Shown here: piece after piece, positions 42,193 through 51,310 of the stretch
Position numbering within the stretch: the first letter of the stretch is position 1
Layout: each line of letters starts with the position of its first letter
Source of the DNA: Lentzea fradiae
GTDB lineage: Bacteria; Actinomycetota; Actinomycetes; Mycobacteriales; Pseudonocardiaceae
Direction of reading: 5' to 3'
Length of the DNA: 64,000 bases
Assembly: GCF_900100955.1 (NCBI RefSeq)
Contig: NZ_FNCC01000001.1
Span: 496,001-560,000, forward strand
Notes under the pieces: model-generated
Told to the model about the DNA's origin: nothing
Database searches by the model: none
What the model saw: the letters and a program-made list of their open reading frames with translations, nothing else
Position numbers and translations under genes: made by a program

Positions 42193-43689
42193 TCAGTGCG
42201 AGCCGCTGAGCTGTCCGGACAGCTTGGCGTGCAGGTGTTCGCTGGCGGCGTTCAGCCCGACGATCTCCGTCTCGACACCGCGCGCGGCGAACTTCGCGGT
42301 CACCGCGTCCAGCGTCGCGACGGCCGAGCTGTCCCAGACGTGCGCGCCGGAGAGGTCGATGACGACCTTCGCCACGTCCTCGGTGTGGTCGAACGCGCGC
42401 ACGAGCTCGTTGGTGGAGGCGAAGAACAGCTCCCCGGTGACCGTGTAGACGCGCACTCCGCCATCTGGGCCGAGCGCGCTGGAGACGTCGACGAGGTGGG
42501 CGACCCGGCGGGCGAAGAAGATCGCCGAGAGCAACGCGCCCGCGAGCACGCCGAGCGCGAGGTTGTGGGTGGCCACCACGGTCGCCACGGTCACGACCAT
42601 CACCGCGGTCTCGCTCTTCGGGGTGCGGCGCAGCGTCGAGGGCTTGATGCTGCTCCAGTCGAACGTGCTGACGGACACGAACACCATGACGGCGACGAGC
42701 GCGGCCATCGGGATCAGCGACACGACCGGCCCGAGCACGAACACCAGGATGAGCAGGAACACCCCGGCCGCGAGCGTGGACAGGCGGGTGCGCCCGCCGG
42801 ACTTCACGTTGATCATCGACTGGCCGATCATCGCGCAGCCCGCCATGCCGCCGAAGAAGCCGGTGGCGATGTTGGCGATGCCCTGGCCGCGCACCTCCCT
42901 GCCCTTGTCGGACCCGGTGTCGGTGATGTCGTCGAGCAGCTGTGCGGTGAGCAGCGACTCGATCAGGCCGACGGCGGCCAGCGTCAGCGCGTAGGGCGTG
43001 ATGATCGCCAGCGTGTCCAGGGTGAACGGCACCAGCGGCAGGCCGAAGCCGGGCAGCGCGGTGGGCAGCTCGCCCTGGTCGCCCACGGTCGGCACGCCGA
43101 TGTGGAGGAACACCGTCAGCGCCGTGACCACGACGATCGCGACGAGCGGCGCGGGCACGGCCTTGGTGAGCCTGGGCAGCAGGTAGATGATCGCGAGACC
43201 GAGCACGGCCAGTGCGATGACGGGCCAGCCGCCGCCGGTGATGTGCGGGATCTGCGCTGCGAACAGCAGGATCGCCAGCGCGTTGACGAAGCCGACCATC
43301 ACGGTGCGCGGCACGAACCGCATCAGCCGGTGCACGCCCACCAGTCCGAACAGGATCTGGAACGCGCCGGTGAGGACCGTCGCGGCGAACATGAACTCGA
43401 TGCCGTGGTCGCGGACCAGCTGCACCAGCACCAGTGCCATCGCGCCGGTCGCCGCCGAGATCATCGCGGGACGGCCGCCCGCGAACGCGATGATGATCGC
43501 GATGGTGAACGACGCGTAGAGCCCGACCTTCGGGTCGACCCCCGCGATCACGGAGAACGACAGCGCCTCCGGGATCAGTGCGAGCGCGACCACGAGCCCG
43601 GAGAGCAGGTCGGCGCGCGGGTTCGAGAACCACGTCGTGCGAACGCGCTGCGACAGCGCAGGCCGCTGGGAGGCCCGGAACGAGGACAA
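42193..43689 (-). CDS. SulP-family anion transporter with STAS domain
   Basis: A 498-residue inorganic-anion transporter. About 11 hydrophobic segments precede a cytoplasmic STAS domain (about 400-490, [20 protein letters not shown]). The family motif [20 protein letters not shown] is near residues 39-58, and [19 protein letters not shown] is conserved in the core. A TTG start at 43689 with GAGGTG four bases upstream is used. SulP members carry sulfate, bicarbonate or dicarboxylates; specificity cannot be read from the sequence. Confidence 0.9.
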   Translation of the reverse strand: MSSFRASQRPALSQRVRTTWFSNPRADLLSGLVVALALIPEALSFSVIAGVDPKVGLYASFTIAIIIAFAGGRPAMISAATGAMALVLVQLVRDHGIEFMFAATVLTGAFQILFGLVGVHRLMRFVPRTVMVGFVNALAILLFAAQIPHITGGGWPVIALAVLGLAIIYLLPRLTKAVPAPLVAIVVVTALTVFLHIGVPTVGDQGELPTALPGFGLPLVPFTLDTLAIITPYALTLAAVGLIESLLTAQLLDDITDTGSDKGREVRGQGIANIATGFFGGMAGCAMIGQSMINVKSGGRTRLSTLAAGVFLLILVFVLGPVVSLIPMAALVAVMVFVSVSTFDWSSIKPSTLRRTPKSETAVMVVTVATVVATHNLALGVLAGALLSAIFFARRVAHLVDVSSALGPDGGVRVYTVTGELFFASTNELVRAFDHTEDVAKVVIDLSGAHVWDSSAVATLDAVTAKFAARGVETEIVGLNAASEHLHAKLSGQLSGSH

Positions 43690-43906
43690 TCGGCACCTCG
43701 GGAGATGGCGCGGCGCCGCGCAGCGGTACGTCGCGGGGCAGGAACGGGGTTGCGGCTGCTGCGGCGCAACGGGCGGGAACCCTACCCGTGCGCCGCTGCG
43801 TCGCCCGTGCCGTCCGAGGTGATCGTGAGCAACGTCTCCCGGCCGGAGTAGGTTCGGCTTCCGGCACCCCGTCCGCCGATCTCGACCCCCAGCGGAGGAA
43901 CCTCAG

Positions 43907-44368
43907 ATGTCCACGGACCCGATGACCCGCATCGGTGAAGCCGTTGCCCTGCACCACCAGCAGGGGCAGCGCGAGGCCGCCCGCGAGCAGTTCGCGCGGA
44001 TCTGGGAGGACATCGGCGGTGAGCAGGGCGACCCGCTGCACGTGTGCGTGCTCGCCCACTCGATGGCCGACGTGCAGGACGACGTGCGCGAGGAGCTGGT
44101 CTGGGACCTGCGGGCGCTGGCCGCCGCCGACTCGGTCTCGGCGGAGAGCGCGGCACGGGCGGGCGTGACGCTGCCGGTGGCGGGCCTGTACCCGTCGCTG
44201 CACCTCAACGTCGGCGAGTGCTACCGCAAGCTCGGCGACCTCGCCCGCGCCCGCGAGCACCTCGACCTGGCGCGGGAGACGATCGGCGTGCTGGCCGACG
44301 ACGACTACGGGAGGCTCGTCCGCGGCGGTCTGGAGGACCTGGAGCGGAAGCTCGACTCGGACCGGTGA
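43907..44368 (+). CDS. TPR-like hypothetical protein
   Basis: A 153-residue helical protein. The segment LYPSLHLNVGECYRKLGDLA plus REHLDLARETIGVL has TPR character. ATG 43907 has GCGGAGGAACC upstream. It is convergent with the esterase gene through a 19-bp stem. No specific function is recognised; a role as a protein-binding adaptor is inferred. Confidence 0.75.
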   Translation: MSTDPMTRIGEAVALHHQQGQREAAREQFARIWEDIGGEQGDPLHVCVLAHSMADVQDDVREELVWDLRALAAADSVSAESAARAGVTLPVAGLYPSLHLNVGECYRKLGDLARAREHLDLARETIGVLADDDYGRLVRGGLEDLERKLDSDR

Positions 44369-44392
44369 CGCGCGGCAGGCGATCCGCGGCCT

Positions 44393-44437
44393 CACGTCCA
44401 CCGGCCGCCGGTGTGGTGCCGGCGGCCGGTGGACGTG
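44393..44437. terminator. Perfect 19-bp convergent hairpin
   Basis: Arms 44393-44411 and 44419-44437 are exact complements (core CACGTCCACCGGCCGCCGG), with 7-base loop TGTGGTG. It separates the TPR-like and esterase genes. Confidence 0.75.
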
Positions 44438-44463
44438 GTCCTACCGGCTGGACGCGTGCTCGC

Positions 44464-45747
44464 TCAGCCCGTGGAGCAGGTCGCCCCGTTGAGGGCGAAC
44501 GCCGAGGCCGCCGCGGTGTTGCCGTTGTGCGTGGCCTGGAAACCGAACTCGACCGACCTGCTGGGCGAGATCGTGGCGTTGTGGCCGACGTTGCGCGCGG
44601 TCACCTGGCCGGAGCTCGGCGAGAACGTGGCGTTCCAGCCGGAGCCGATGGTCTGGCCGGAGGGCAGCGTGAAGGTGAGCGACCAGCCGTTGACGGGCGT
44701 GGTGCCGGTGTTGGTGATGGTCACGCTCTCGGTCAGGCCGTTGTTCCACGGGTTGACCACGGCACGGACGGAGCAGGCGCCCGGCGTCGGCTCCGGGTCG
44801 GGATCGGGGTCCGGGTCGGGGTCCGGCGTGCCGGTGATGCCGAAGAAGTCCAGCGCCACCGCGGCCATCCCGCCCGACGGCAGGCTGTGGCCCGCGCCCT
44901 GGATGCTGTAGGTCTCGACCTTGTCGGAGTACTTGCCGCGGTTCCAGCCGGCCCGCGGGCTGTCGGTGGACGTCGGCGTCTGGCTGAGGCCGAAGACGTT
45001 CGTCCACTGCTCCATCGACTCCTGCAGCAGCGAGTACGGCACCAGGTTGTCGGCGGTGCCGTGCCACAGCTGGATCTTCGGGCGCGTGCCGCTGAAGCCG
45101 GGGTTGACCTGCCGGACGGCGTCACCCCACTGCTGCGGGGTGCGGTTCATGCTGCCGCCGGTGCACTGGCTGCGGCCGGGTGCGTAGTCGGCGGCGTTGG
45201 CGAAGCAGTTGAACGGCACGCCCATGAACGACGCGCCCGCCTTGAAGACGTCCGGGTAGACGGCGAGCATGTGCTGGGTCATCATGCCGCCCGACGACGA
45301 GCCGGTGGCGAACACCCGGTTCGGGTCGGTGTTGTAGCGCTGCTTCACGTAGTTGACCATCGACACGATCGACACCGGGTCGCTGCCGCCGCCGCGCCTC
45401 TTCGACGCCTCCGACCACGTGTCGAAGCACTTGCCGAACCCGGCTTCCTGCTGGGCGCTCGGGTAGATCACGACGTACCCGTAGCGGTCGGCGAGCGAGG
45501 AGAACTCGCTGCCGGAGTGGAACCCGGGACCGTTGCCGCCGCAGCCGTGCATGGCGACGACGACGGCGGGGTTGGCGGGGCGCGTGTCCGGCACGTAGAC
45601 GTGCATGCGCATGCCGCCGGGGTTGTCACCGAAGTTCGTCACCTCGGTCAGCGACGCGGCGGAGGCCGCCGGTGTGATCACCGCGCCCGCCGCGGTGAGC
45701 AGGGCACTCCCCAGGAGTGCCAGGAACGTGGTTCTGCGTGCGGTCAT
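44464..45747 (-). CDS. Secreted CE1/PHB-type esterase with CBM2
   Basis: A 427-residue exported enzyme. A signal peptide (about 1-30) precedes an esterase domain of the PHB-depolymerase / acetylxylan or feruloyl esterase type. HGCGGNGPG is the oxyanion motif, the nucleophile is Ser151 in GSSSGG, Asp233 is in HGTADNLVPY, and His287 in GAGHSLP. A PDPDPDPDPEP linker (about 308-320) joins a C-terminal CBM2 (from about 324, with WNNGLTESV and WSLTFTLPSGQTI). It probably removes side groups from plant xylan and fits the xylanase encoded nearby. Confidence 0.92.
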   Translation of the reverse strand: MTARRTTFLALLGSALLTAAGAVITPAASAASLTEVTNFGDNPGGMRMHVYVPDTRPANPAVVVAMHGCGGNGPGFHSGSEFSSLADRYGYVVIYPSAQQEAGFGKCFDTWSEASKRRGGGSDPVSIVSMVNYVKQRYNTDPNRVFATGSSSGGMMTQHMLAVYPDVFKAGASFMGVPFNCFANAADYAPGRSQCTGGSMNRTPQQWGDAVRQVNPGFSGTRPKIQLWHGTADNLVPYSLLQESMEQWTNVFGLSQTPTSTDSPRAGWNRGKYSDKVETYSIQGAGHSLPSGGMAAVALDFFGITGTPDPDPDPDPDPEPTPGACSVRAVVNPWNNGLTESVTITNTGTTPVNGWSLTFTLPSGQTIGSGWNATFSPSSGQVTARNVGHNATISPSRSVEFGFQATHNGNTAAASAFALNGATCSTG

Positions 45748-45786
45748 CGTCGACCTCCGGTCAGGGGTCCGGATCTGCCAGGGCTC

Positions 45787-45800
45787 CGAAAGTATGCAGA
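45787..45800. promoter_or_regulatory. CGAAA-type element upstream of the esterase
   Basis: CGAAAGTATGCAGA matches 11 of 14 positions of the element before the xylanase (CGAAACTATGTCGA at 46740). It lies 40 bases upstream of the esterase ATG in the divergent region shared with the PaaX gene, so the two polysaccharide genes may be co-regulated. Confidence 0.4.
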
Positions 45801-45894
45801 TTGGTGACGGACGTCAATTTTCTGACGAACTTCGACGGCGGCGTTCGACGAAACAACCGGTCGGGCGGCCGAACGAGGAGGGGGAGAGGTCGGG

Positions 45895-46728
45895 ATGACG
45901 GCAGCGGTGCCACCACCGGACGCAGTGGCGGGAGCCGCAGTGCGGCCGGAGACGGCCGTGCTCGTGCTGCTCGGCGACCACGTGCTCGACCGGGGGATCG
46001 CGGTGTCGACGGGCGGCGTCGTGGCGGCGCTCGGGCGCCTCGGCATCGGCGAGCACGCCACCAGGACCGCGCTGAACCGGATGGGCCGCCGCGGCCTGCT
46101 GCACACGCGCCGCCGGGGCCGCCAGGCGTTCCTCGGGCTGACCGAGCAGGGCACCGCCGTGCTGCGCGACGGGCAGCGCCGGCTCGACGGCGACGTGGTG
46201 GACGGCGACTGGGACGGCCGCTGGACGCTGCTCACGTTCTCGGTGCCGGAGAGCCGCCGCGCCGACCGGCACGCCCTGCGCACCCGGCTCGGCTGGTTCG
46301 GGTTCGGGCCGCTGCGCAGCGGCCTGTGGGTGTCGACGAAGGCGGCGGACGTCTCGGCCACGCTCGCGGAGCTCGACCTGCTCGACCACGCCGAGGTGTT
46401 CCGGGCGGAGGCGTTCATGTGGACGGACCCCGCACGGGTCGCGGCGGAGGCGTGGGACCTGCCGTCGATCGCCGCGGGCTACGAGGGCTTCCTGGCCCGC
46501 TGGGGGAACGACGCGTCCGGGCACCTCGACGTCCTGTCCCGCCGGGTCCTGCTGGGCGCGGAATGGCTGCTGCTGATCCGCCACGACCCGGTGCTGCCAC
46601 CCGCGCTGCTGCCGGAACGGTGGCCGGGCACGCGGGCGGTCGAGCTGTTCCGCGCATTGCGCACCAGCTGGGCGAATCGCGCCGGTGACCTCGCGGCGGA
46701 CGCGCTGGAATCCGTTGTGGATGAATGA
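45895..46728 (+). CDS. PaaX-family transcriptional regulator
   Basis: A 277-residue PaaX-like repressor. The N-terminal winged helix (about 18-80) contains GIGEHATRTALNRMGRRGLL. The middle has DGRWTLLTFSVPESRRADRH and the C-terminal PaaX domain VLSRRVLLGAEWLLLIRHDP. PaaX proteins sense CoA thioesters such as phenylacetyl-CoA, but no phenylacetate genes are here. It stands between two polysaccharide-degrading genes and may control the esterase. Confidence 0.88.
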   Translation: MTAAVPPPDAVAGAAVRPETAVLVLLGDHVLDRGIAVSTGGVVAALGRLGIGEHATRTALNRMGRRGLLHTRRRGRQAFLGLTEQGTAVLRDGQRRLDGDVVDGDWDGRWTLLTFSVPESRRADRHALRTRLGWFGFGPLRSGLWVSTKAADVSATLAELDLLDHAEVFRAEAFMWTDPARVAAEAWDLPSIAAGYEGFLARWGNDASGHLDVLSRRVLLGAEWLLLIRHDPVLPPALLPERWPGTRAVELFRALRTSWANRAGDLAADALESVVDE

Positions 46729-46739
46729 CGGCGTTTTTT

Positions 46740-46761
46740 CGAAACTATGTCGAAAAGTTTC
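46740..46761. promoter_or_regulatory. Inverted repeat upstream of the xylanase
   Basis: GAAACT (46741-46746) and AGTTTC (46756-46761) are perfect arms, preceded by CGAAA and followed by CGAAAAGTTTCC. This resembles the CGAAAxTTTCG-type operators reported upstream of Streptomyces xylanase genes. It lies about 140 bases before the xylanase ATG. Confidence 0.45.
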
Positions 46762-46903
46762 CGCTACCTTACGTGCCTGTTGCGTCACTGCTAGCGTCCA
46801 TTGATGCCCGGCCGCCGTCGAGAACGGTTGGTCGAATTCGATTCGAAAGGTTGGAGTCGAACCGTCGCCGCACCATAGAAACTCGATGACGAGGAGCACT
46901 GAC

Positions 46904-47593
46904 ATGGTTGAGGCCACTGTCCGACCACGAAGCCGCAGGCGCGGCCGCTTCGGCATCGGCGCCGCCTGCCTCGCGCTGGTCATGTCCATGACGCCCGCCG
47001 TCGCCGGCGCGGACGTCGGAATCGCCGCCACCTGTTCGAGCCAGACGGGCAACCACGGCGGCTACTACTACTCGTTCTGGACCGACGGTGGTGGCCGCGC
47101 CTGCATGGAGTTCGGCAACGGCGGCAACTACAGCATGTCTTGGAGCAACGTCGGCAACTTCGTCGGCGGCAAGGGCTGGAGCAACGGCTCCCGCCGCACC
47201 GTGAACTACTCCGGCAGCTTCAACCCGTCCGGCAACTCCTACCTGACTCTCTACGGCTGGACGTCGAACCCGCTGGTCGAGTACTACATCGTCGACAACT
47301 GGGGCAGCTGGCGGCCCACCGGCGAGTACCGGGGCACGGTGACCACCGACGGCGGCACCTACGACCTCTACCAGACGATGCGGTACAACGCGCCGTCCGT
47401 CGAGGGCACCAAGACGTTCCCGCAGTTCTGGAGCGTCCGGCAGCAGCGGCGCACCGGCGGTTCCATCACGACCGGCAACCACTTCGACGCGTGGAGCAGG
47501 GCCAACATGCGGCTCGGCGACTTCCGCTACTACATGATCCTCGCGACCGAGGGCTACCAGAGCAGCGGCAACTCCAACGTCACGGTGTGGTGA
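46904..47593 (+). CDS. Endo-1,4-beta-xylanase, glycoside hydrolase family 11
   Basis: A 229-residue secreted xylanase. A basic, possibly twin-arginine leader ([10 protein letters not shown]) and hydrophobic core end near VAGA. The GH11 jelly-roll is complete: [22 protein letters not shown] with nucleophile Glu126, and ATEGYQSSG with acid/base Glu216. ATG 46904 is preferred because GAGGAG lies about eight bases upstream; another ATG at 46886 is in frame. No carbohydrate-binding module is attached. It cleaves xylan backbones. Confidence 0.95.
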   Translation: MVEATVRPRSRRRGRFGIGAACLALVMSMTPAVAGADVGIAATCSSQTGNHGGYYYSFWTDGGGRACMEFGNGGNYSMSWSNVGNFVGGKGWSNGSRRTVNYSGSFNPSGNSYLTLYGWTSNPLVEYYIVDNWGSWRPTGEYRGTVTTDGGTYDLYQTMRYNAPSVEGTKTFPQFWSVRQQRRTGGSITTGNHFDAWSRANMRLGDFRYYMILATEGYQSSGNSNVTVW

Positions 47594-48353
47594 GAGCCGT
47601 CCACTTCCACCAGGTGTAGTGGTGTTCGCCCTGCTCGACCTGGAACCGCCGGCCGCAGTCGCGGCACTCGCAGAGGCGGTCGGGCACCCACTGCCGGTCG
47701 TTGGGGACCGTCCCCACGACCAGGACGTGCCGGCCCTCCTTCTCCGGGTCGTAGAACAGGTGTGAGAGGTACGCGGTGCACAGGCAGGTGCCTTCGCGGA
47801 AGAGCCTGATCCGGCCGAGCACGTGGTCCAGGTTGTCGTTGTTGGACGCGAGCGCGCCTCCCAGGTCGAGGTCCGTCGCCTTCTCGATGGCGGGCAACGC
47901 CTTCACCAGCGGTGTGAGGACCTCGGGGTCGCGAGTCCTGAACACCGTCCACACCGCACCGAGGACGCGTCGGGCGTCGCCGGAAAGGAAAGCAGCGATG
48001 AGCGGGGACCGGTGGGCGTGCTCGCCGGGGTCCGGACCGGTGAGCCACGGCAGGGGCACCACGTGCACGGCGGCACCGGTGAGAACAATGGCGTGGTCGC
48101 CGTAGCGCCACCACGCCGCGTCATCCGCGCCGAGCGCCCGCGCCAGACCGGCGGGCGCTCGGTCGCGGACGCCCCACCGCCGGTCCGCGGGCCGGCCGAA
48201 GGGCGACATGCCGGTCAGAGGCAGCACGTGCGCGAGGAAGCCGGACCACCCGGTGAACCCGTCGACCTCCCAGTCGAGCCGCTCGTCGTCGCGCGGCCAG
48301 GGCAGGCCGGTCATCCGTTCCGCCACGGCCAGGACCTGCTCGTTCACCGGCAT
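47580..48353 (-). CDS. Uncharacterised protein, 257 aa, zinc-ribbon-like C-terminus
   Basis: A 257-residue cytoplasmic protein with no recognised domain. It is rich in Trp and His and contains [20 protein letters not shown] near the N-terminus and [20 protein letters not shown] in the middle. The C-terminal [10 protein letters not shown] suggests a metal-binding knuckle. Its 3' end overlaps the convergent xylanase by 14 bases. Its reading frame is protein-like throughout. It might be an immunity- or DUF-type actinobacterial protein. Confidence 0.7.
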   Translation of the reverse strand: MPVNEQVLAVAERMTGLPWPRDDERLDWEVDGFTGWSGFLAHVLPLTGMSPFGRPADRRWGVRDRAPAGLARALGADDAAWWRYGDHAIVLTGAAVHVVPLPWLTGPDPGEHAHRSPLIAAFLSGDARRVLGAVWTVFRTRDPEVLTPLVKALPAIEKATDLDLGGALASNNDNLDHVLGRIRLFREGTCLCTAYLSHLFYDPEKEGRHVLVVGTVPNDRQWVPDRLCECRDCGRRFQVEQGEHHYTWWKWTALTTP

Positions 48354-48380
48354 GGCACCAGCTTACGAAGTGTGCCCGTC

Positions 48381-49241
48381 TCAGACGCGAACCTCCTGCC
48401 GTGACGGCATCTCCGGTTGCCCGATCACGTCCAGCGTCACGACGGACTCGTCCGGCAGCGGCTTCAACAACGACTCGATGCCGGACAGCAACCCTTGTGC
48501 CGCACGCAGTTCCGCGGCGACGCGGTCTCGTTCGCGCCGCAGGACCTCCACGCGTTCCGCGGCCTCGGTGACGATCCGCCGGGCGTGCTCGGTGGCGTCA
48601 CGCACGGTCTGCTCGGCGCGGGCCTCCGCGGCACGCTGCCGTTCCGCCAGCGCCTGCATGGCCTCTCTGCGGCGCTGGGTCATCGCCTCCTTGAAGTCGG
48701 ACTCGACCTGCTCGCGGAGCCGTGCGGCCTCGTCGTCGAGCTCGCGGCGACGAAGCTCCGCCTGCCGGGTGATCGTGTCGACCCGGGCGTGAGCGCGGGT
48801 CATCAGCTCGCGGTGCTCGGTCTCCATCTCGGCGCGGCGGCGGTCCAGCTCGGTCACGAGGTGGTCGGCGCGCTCGCGCAACCGGTCCGCGGCGCGGCGG
48901 GCGGTCGCCCAGTCCTGCTCGGCGACGGCCCTGGCGCGGGTCGTGATCTCCTCGGCCTCGGCGTGGGCCAGCTCCACCTGGCGTCGCAGCCGCTCGGTGA
49001 GCGCCTCGGGATCGACCGGCGTGCGGCAGATCCGGTCGAGCCGGGCCCGCAGCTCGGCGTTCTCCATGCGGGCGGCTTCCAGCTGTCGCGCCAGGGAGTC
49101 GCCTCGTGCGGTGGCGGCGTCCCGGTCGGCGGCGAGCACCGCCAGCTCTTCCTCCGCCTGGCGCACGAAATGCCGGACCTGGTCGTGGTCGTAGCCCCGC
49201 CAGCGCACGTCGAAGTCGGTCCGCAGCGGCAACAACTCCAC
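48381..49241 (-). CDS. DivIVA-like coiled-coil protein
   Basis: A 286-residue protein. The start (LLPLRTDFDVRWRGYDHDQV) looks like a DivIVA N-terminal domain. Almost the whole remainder (about 30-255) is a charged heptad coiled coil rich in Ala, Glu and Arg. The last 25 residues are unstructured. The GTG start has AAGGAGCAGGGG upstream. Related proteins organise polar growth, septation or a cytoskeletal scaffold in filamentous actinomycetes. It is not the canonical DivIVA, as no ftsZ/sep genes are near. Confidence 0.72.
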   Translation of the reverse strand: MELLPLRTDFDVRWRGYDHDQVRHFVRQAEEELAVLAADRDAATARGDSLARQLEAARMENAELRARLDRICRTPVDPEALTERLRRQVELAHAEAEEITTRARAVAEQDWATARRAADRLRERADHLVTELDRRRAEMETEHRELMTRAHARVDTITRQAELRRRELDDEAARLREQVESDFKEAMTQRRREAMQALAERQRAAEARAEQTVRDATEHARRIVTEAAERVEVLRRERDRVAAELRAAQGLLSGIESLLKPLPDESVVTLDVIGQPEMPSRQEVRV

Positions 49242-49403
49242 TTTTCCCCTGCTCCTTCCGGTACGACGGCGCCACCGGTCCCCGCCGGCGGCGCCGGGAC
49301 GTCACCCGCCGCCGGGCCGCGAGGCCCGGCAGCCGGGAACCAGTACTCGCCCTGAAAGACGAACCCGCACCGTGGTTTGTTCCCGAACTTGAGCCGCGCG
49401 TGC

Positions 49404-50624
49404 TCAGGCGGCGCCGCGCCGCCGTTCCCGCAGGACGAGCCGTCCGGACAGCAGCAGCGCGACAGCGCCGCCGCCCGCCATGACCACCGCGGTCGCGGTG
49501 CTGTCGTTGCCGAGGACGCCCACCAGCGGAGCGACGGCGGACCCCAGTCCGAACCGGATCGCGCCGAGCACCGAGGCCGCTGTCCCGGCGGCGGAACCGT
49601 GCCGCGACAACGCCAGCGCCGCCGCGTTCGGCATGGCGAGCGCGATGCCGGTGATCGCGACGAGGAGCGGGACGAGGAAGTGCGCGAGGGAGTCCGGTTG
49701 GAGCCCCGTGGAGACGAGCAGCGCGACGGCACCGGCGGTCGCGAGGACCACGGCGCCGAACAGGACGTGCAACGGGGTGAAACGGCGCAGCAGCAACGGG
49801 TTCAGCTGCGTGCCGCAGGCCAGTGCGACGGCGCCGAGCCCGAACACCAGGCCGAACTCCCGTTCGTCCAGACCGTACTGCTGCTGGAACACGAACGACG
49901 CCCCGGAGACGTACGCCAGCGCCCCGCCGAAGGCGAGCCCGCCCACCAACGTCAGCAGGACGAAGTCCGCGTCCCGCACCACGGTGCCGAACCCGCGCAG
50001 CACCGGGCGGAGCGAGTGGGACCTGCGCCGCTGCGGCGGCAACGTCTCCGGCGTCGCGAAGGCCGCCACGGCGACCAGCACGGCGCCGATCACCGCGAGC
50101 GTGCCGAACACCCACCGCCACGACCCGGCCAGCAACACCGCGCTGCCGAGCGACGGCGCGAGGATGGGCGCCAGACCGGTCACGAGCATGAGGTGGGAGA
50201 TCATGGTCGCCGCCGCGCGTCCCTCGTAGAGGTCGCGAACCATCGCCATGGCGACCACCGCCGTCGCCGCCGCGCCGATGCCCTGCACCACGCGCAAGAC
50301 GTTGAGCACCACGATGTCCGTGGCGAACGCGCACAGCACGGACGTGAGCACGTGCAGCGAAGTGCCGAGGACCAGCGGAATCCGCCTGCCGACGGAGTCC
50401 GAGTAAGGCCCGATCAGCAACTGCCCCAGGCCGAGCCCGATCAGGCTGCCGGTGAGCGTCATCTGGACCAGCGGCGCCGTGGTGCCGAGGTCCGTGACGA
50501 TCGTGGGGAACGCCGGCAGGTACATGTCGATCGTGAGCGGCCCGAGAGCGACCATCGCGCCGAGGACCACGGCCAGCCGCACCCTTTCCCGACGACTCGG
50601 CTGACCGGAAAGCGCGTTGCCCAT
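49404..50624 (-). CDS. Bcr/CflA-type MFS drug exporter
   Basis: A 406-residue transporter with 12 hydrophobic segments. ALGPLTIDMYLPAFPTIVTD is the Bcr/CflA helix-1 hallmark and GPYSDSVGRRIPLVLG the conserved loop. It likely exports a hydrophobic drug such as bicyclomycin- or chloramphenicol-like compounds, but the specificity is not determinable. ATG 50624 is used. It is divergent from an HxlR gene with palindromes between, so regulation by that gene is probable. Confidence 0.9.
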   Translation of the reverse strand: MGNALSGQPSRRERVRLAVVLGAMVALGPLTIDMYLPAFPTIVTDLGTTAPLVQMTLTGSLIGLGLGQLLIGPYSDSVGRRIPLVLGTSLHVLTSVLCAFATDIVVLNVLRVVQGIGAAATAVVAMAMVRDLYEGRAAATMISHLMLVTGLAPILAPSLGSAVLLAGSWRWVFGTLAVIGAVLVAVAAFATPETLPPQRRRSHSLRPVLRGFGTVVRDADFVLLTLVGGLAFGGALAYVSGASFVFQQQYGLDEREFGLVFGLGAVALACGTQLNPLLLRRFTPLHVLFGAVVLATAGAVALLVSTGLQPDSLAHFLVPLLVAITGIALAMPNAAALALSRHGSAAGTAASVLGAIRFGLGSAVAPLVGVLGNDSTATAVVMAGGGAVALLLSGRLVLRERRRGAA

Positions 50625-50742
50625 CGGGACCCTTCGCCGAGAAACGGTGCGGGACGCTGTCTCTTGTGCGTTGCCCGGAGAACGGGCCCGGAAAAATTGC
50701 GGGCAGTGTAAAAAACCCGGAAAACACCAGTCAAGAATGCGC

Positions 50743-50783
50743 GAGGAATGAGAATTCCTCTTCTCATCCTCCGCGGAGAAGAG
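50743..50783. promoter_or_regulatory. Overlapping palindromes between MFS and HxlR genes
   Basis: GAGGAAT-GAGA-ATTCCTC (50743-50760) is a perfect inverted repeat. CTCTTCTC and GAGAAGAG (50758-50765, 50776-50783) form a second one around a 10-base spacer. The region is AT-rich compared with its surroundings. They are good operator candidates for the HxlR regulator at 50835. Confidence 0.5.
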
Positions 50784-50834
50784 TGTTCGTTCTCGCTGGG
50801 TCTGCCCGGCGGAAGCCAGGTGTAGTCTCGCGGC

Positions 50835-51305
50835 ATGGCCATGCGGATGGACGGCCCCCTGGCCGCGCTGGACCAGTGGAAGCCGGACGGGTGCTCGCTC
50901 GCGAAGGCGCTGGACGTCGTCGGCACCAAGTCCGCGATGCTGTTGCTGAGAGAGGCTTTCTACGGCGTAACGCGGTTCGACACCTTCGTGCGCCGAGTCG
51001 GCATCACCGAGGCCGTGGCGGCCAAGCGGTTGCGCGAGCTCGTCGAGTCCGGCCTGCTGGAAAAACGCCCTTACCGCGAACCCGGCGCCAGGACGAGGTA
51101 CGAGTACGTCCTGACGGAGAAGGGCCGCGCGTTGCTCCCGGTGATAGTGGCCCTGATGCAGTGGGGCGACACGTACCTGCAACCCGGCGGCGCACGCCTG
51201 CACGTCGTGTCCGCGGAAACCGGCGAACCGGTCCGCGTCGTGGTCGCACCGTCCGCCGGCGACTCGCTGGAGCCGGAAGGACTGGCCGTCCGGCTCCAGC
51301 GGTAG
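50835..51305 (+). CDS. HxlR-family transcriptional regulator
   Basis: A 156-residue winged-helix regulator. CSLAKALDVVGTKSAMLLLREAF and GITEAVAAKRLRELVESGLL are the HxlR hallmarks, with KRPYREPGARTRYEYVLTEKG forming the wing. One Cys (Cys20) near the N-terminus could sense redox or electrophiles, as in YodB-type members. Several ATGs occur at the start (50835, 50841, 50847); the first is used. It probably controls the divergent exporter. It ends 5 bases before the convergent thiolase. Confidence 0.87.
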   Translation: MAMRMDGPLAALDQWKPDGCSLAKALDVVGTKSAMLLLREAFYGVTRFDTFVRRVGITEAVAAKRLRELVESGLLEKRPYREPGARTRYEYVLTEKGRALLPVIVALMQWGDTYLQPGGARLHVVSAETGEPVRVVVAPSAGDSLEPEGLAVRLQR

Positions 51306-51310
51306 ACGCG

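Noticed and set aside
41984..44401. An 805-codon minus-strand frame
   Set aside because: It overlaps the SulP gene in another frame and lacks any motif; the SulP frame is supported by family motifs and a STAS domain.
45895..46728. Phenylacetate catabolic regulator
   Set aside because: PaaX relatives control paa genes, but none are present here; only the family name can be given.
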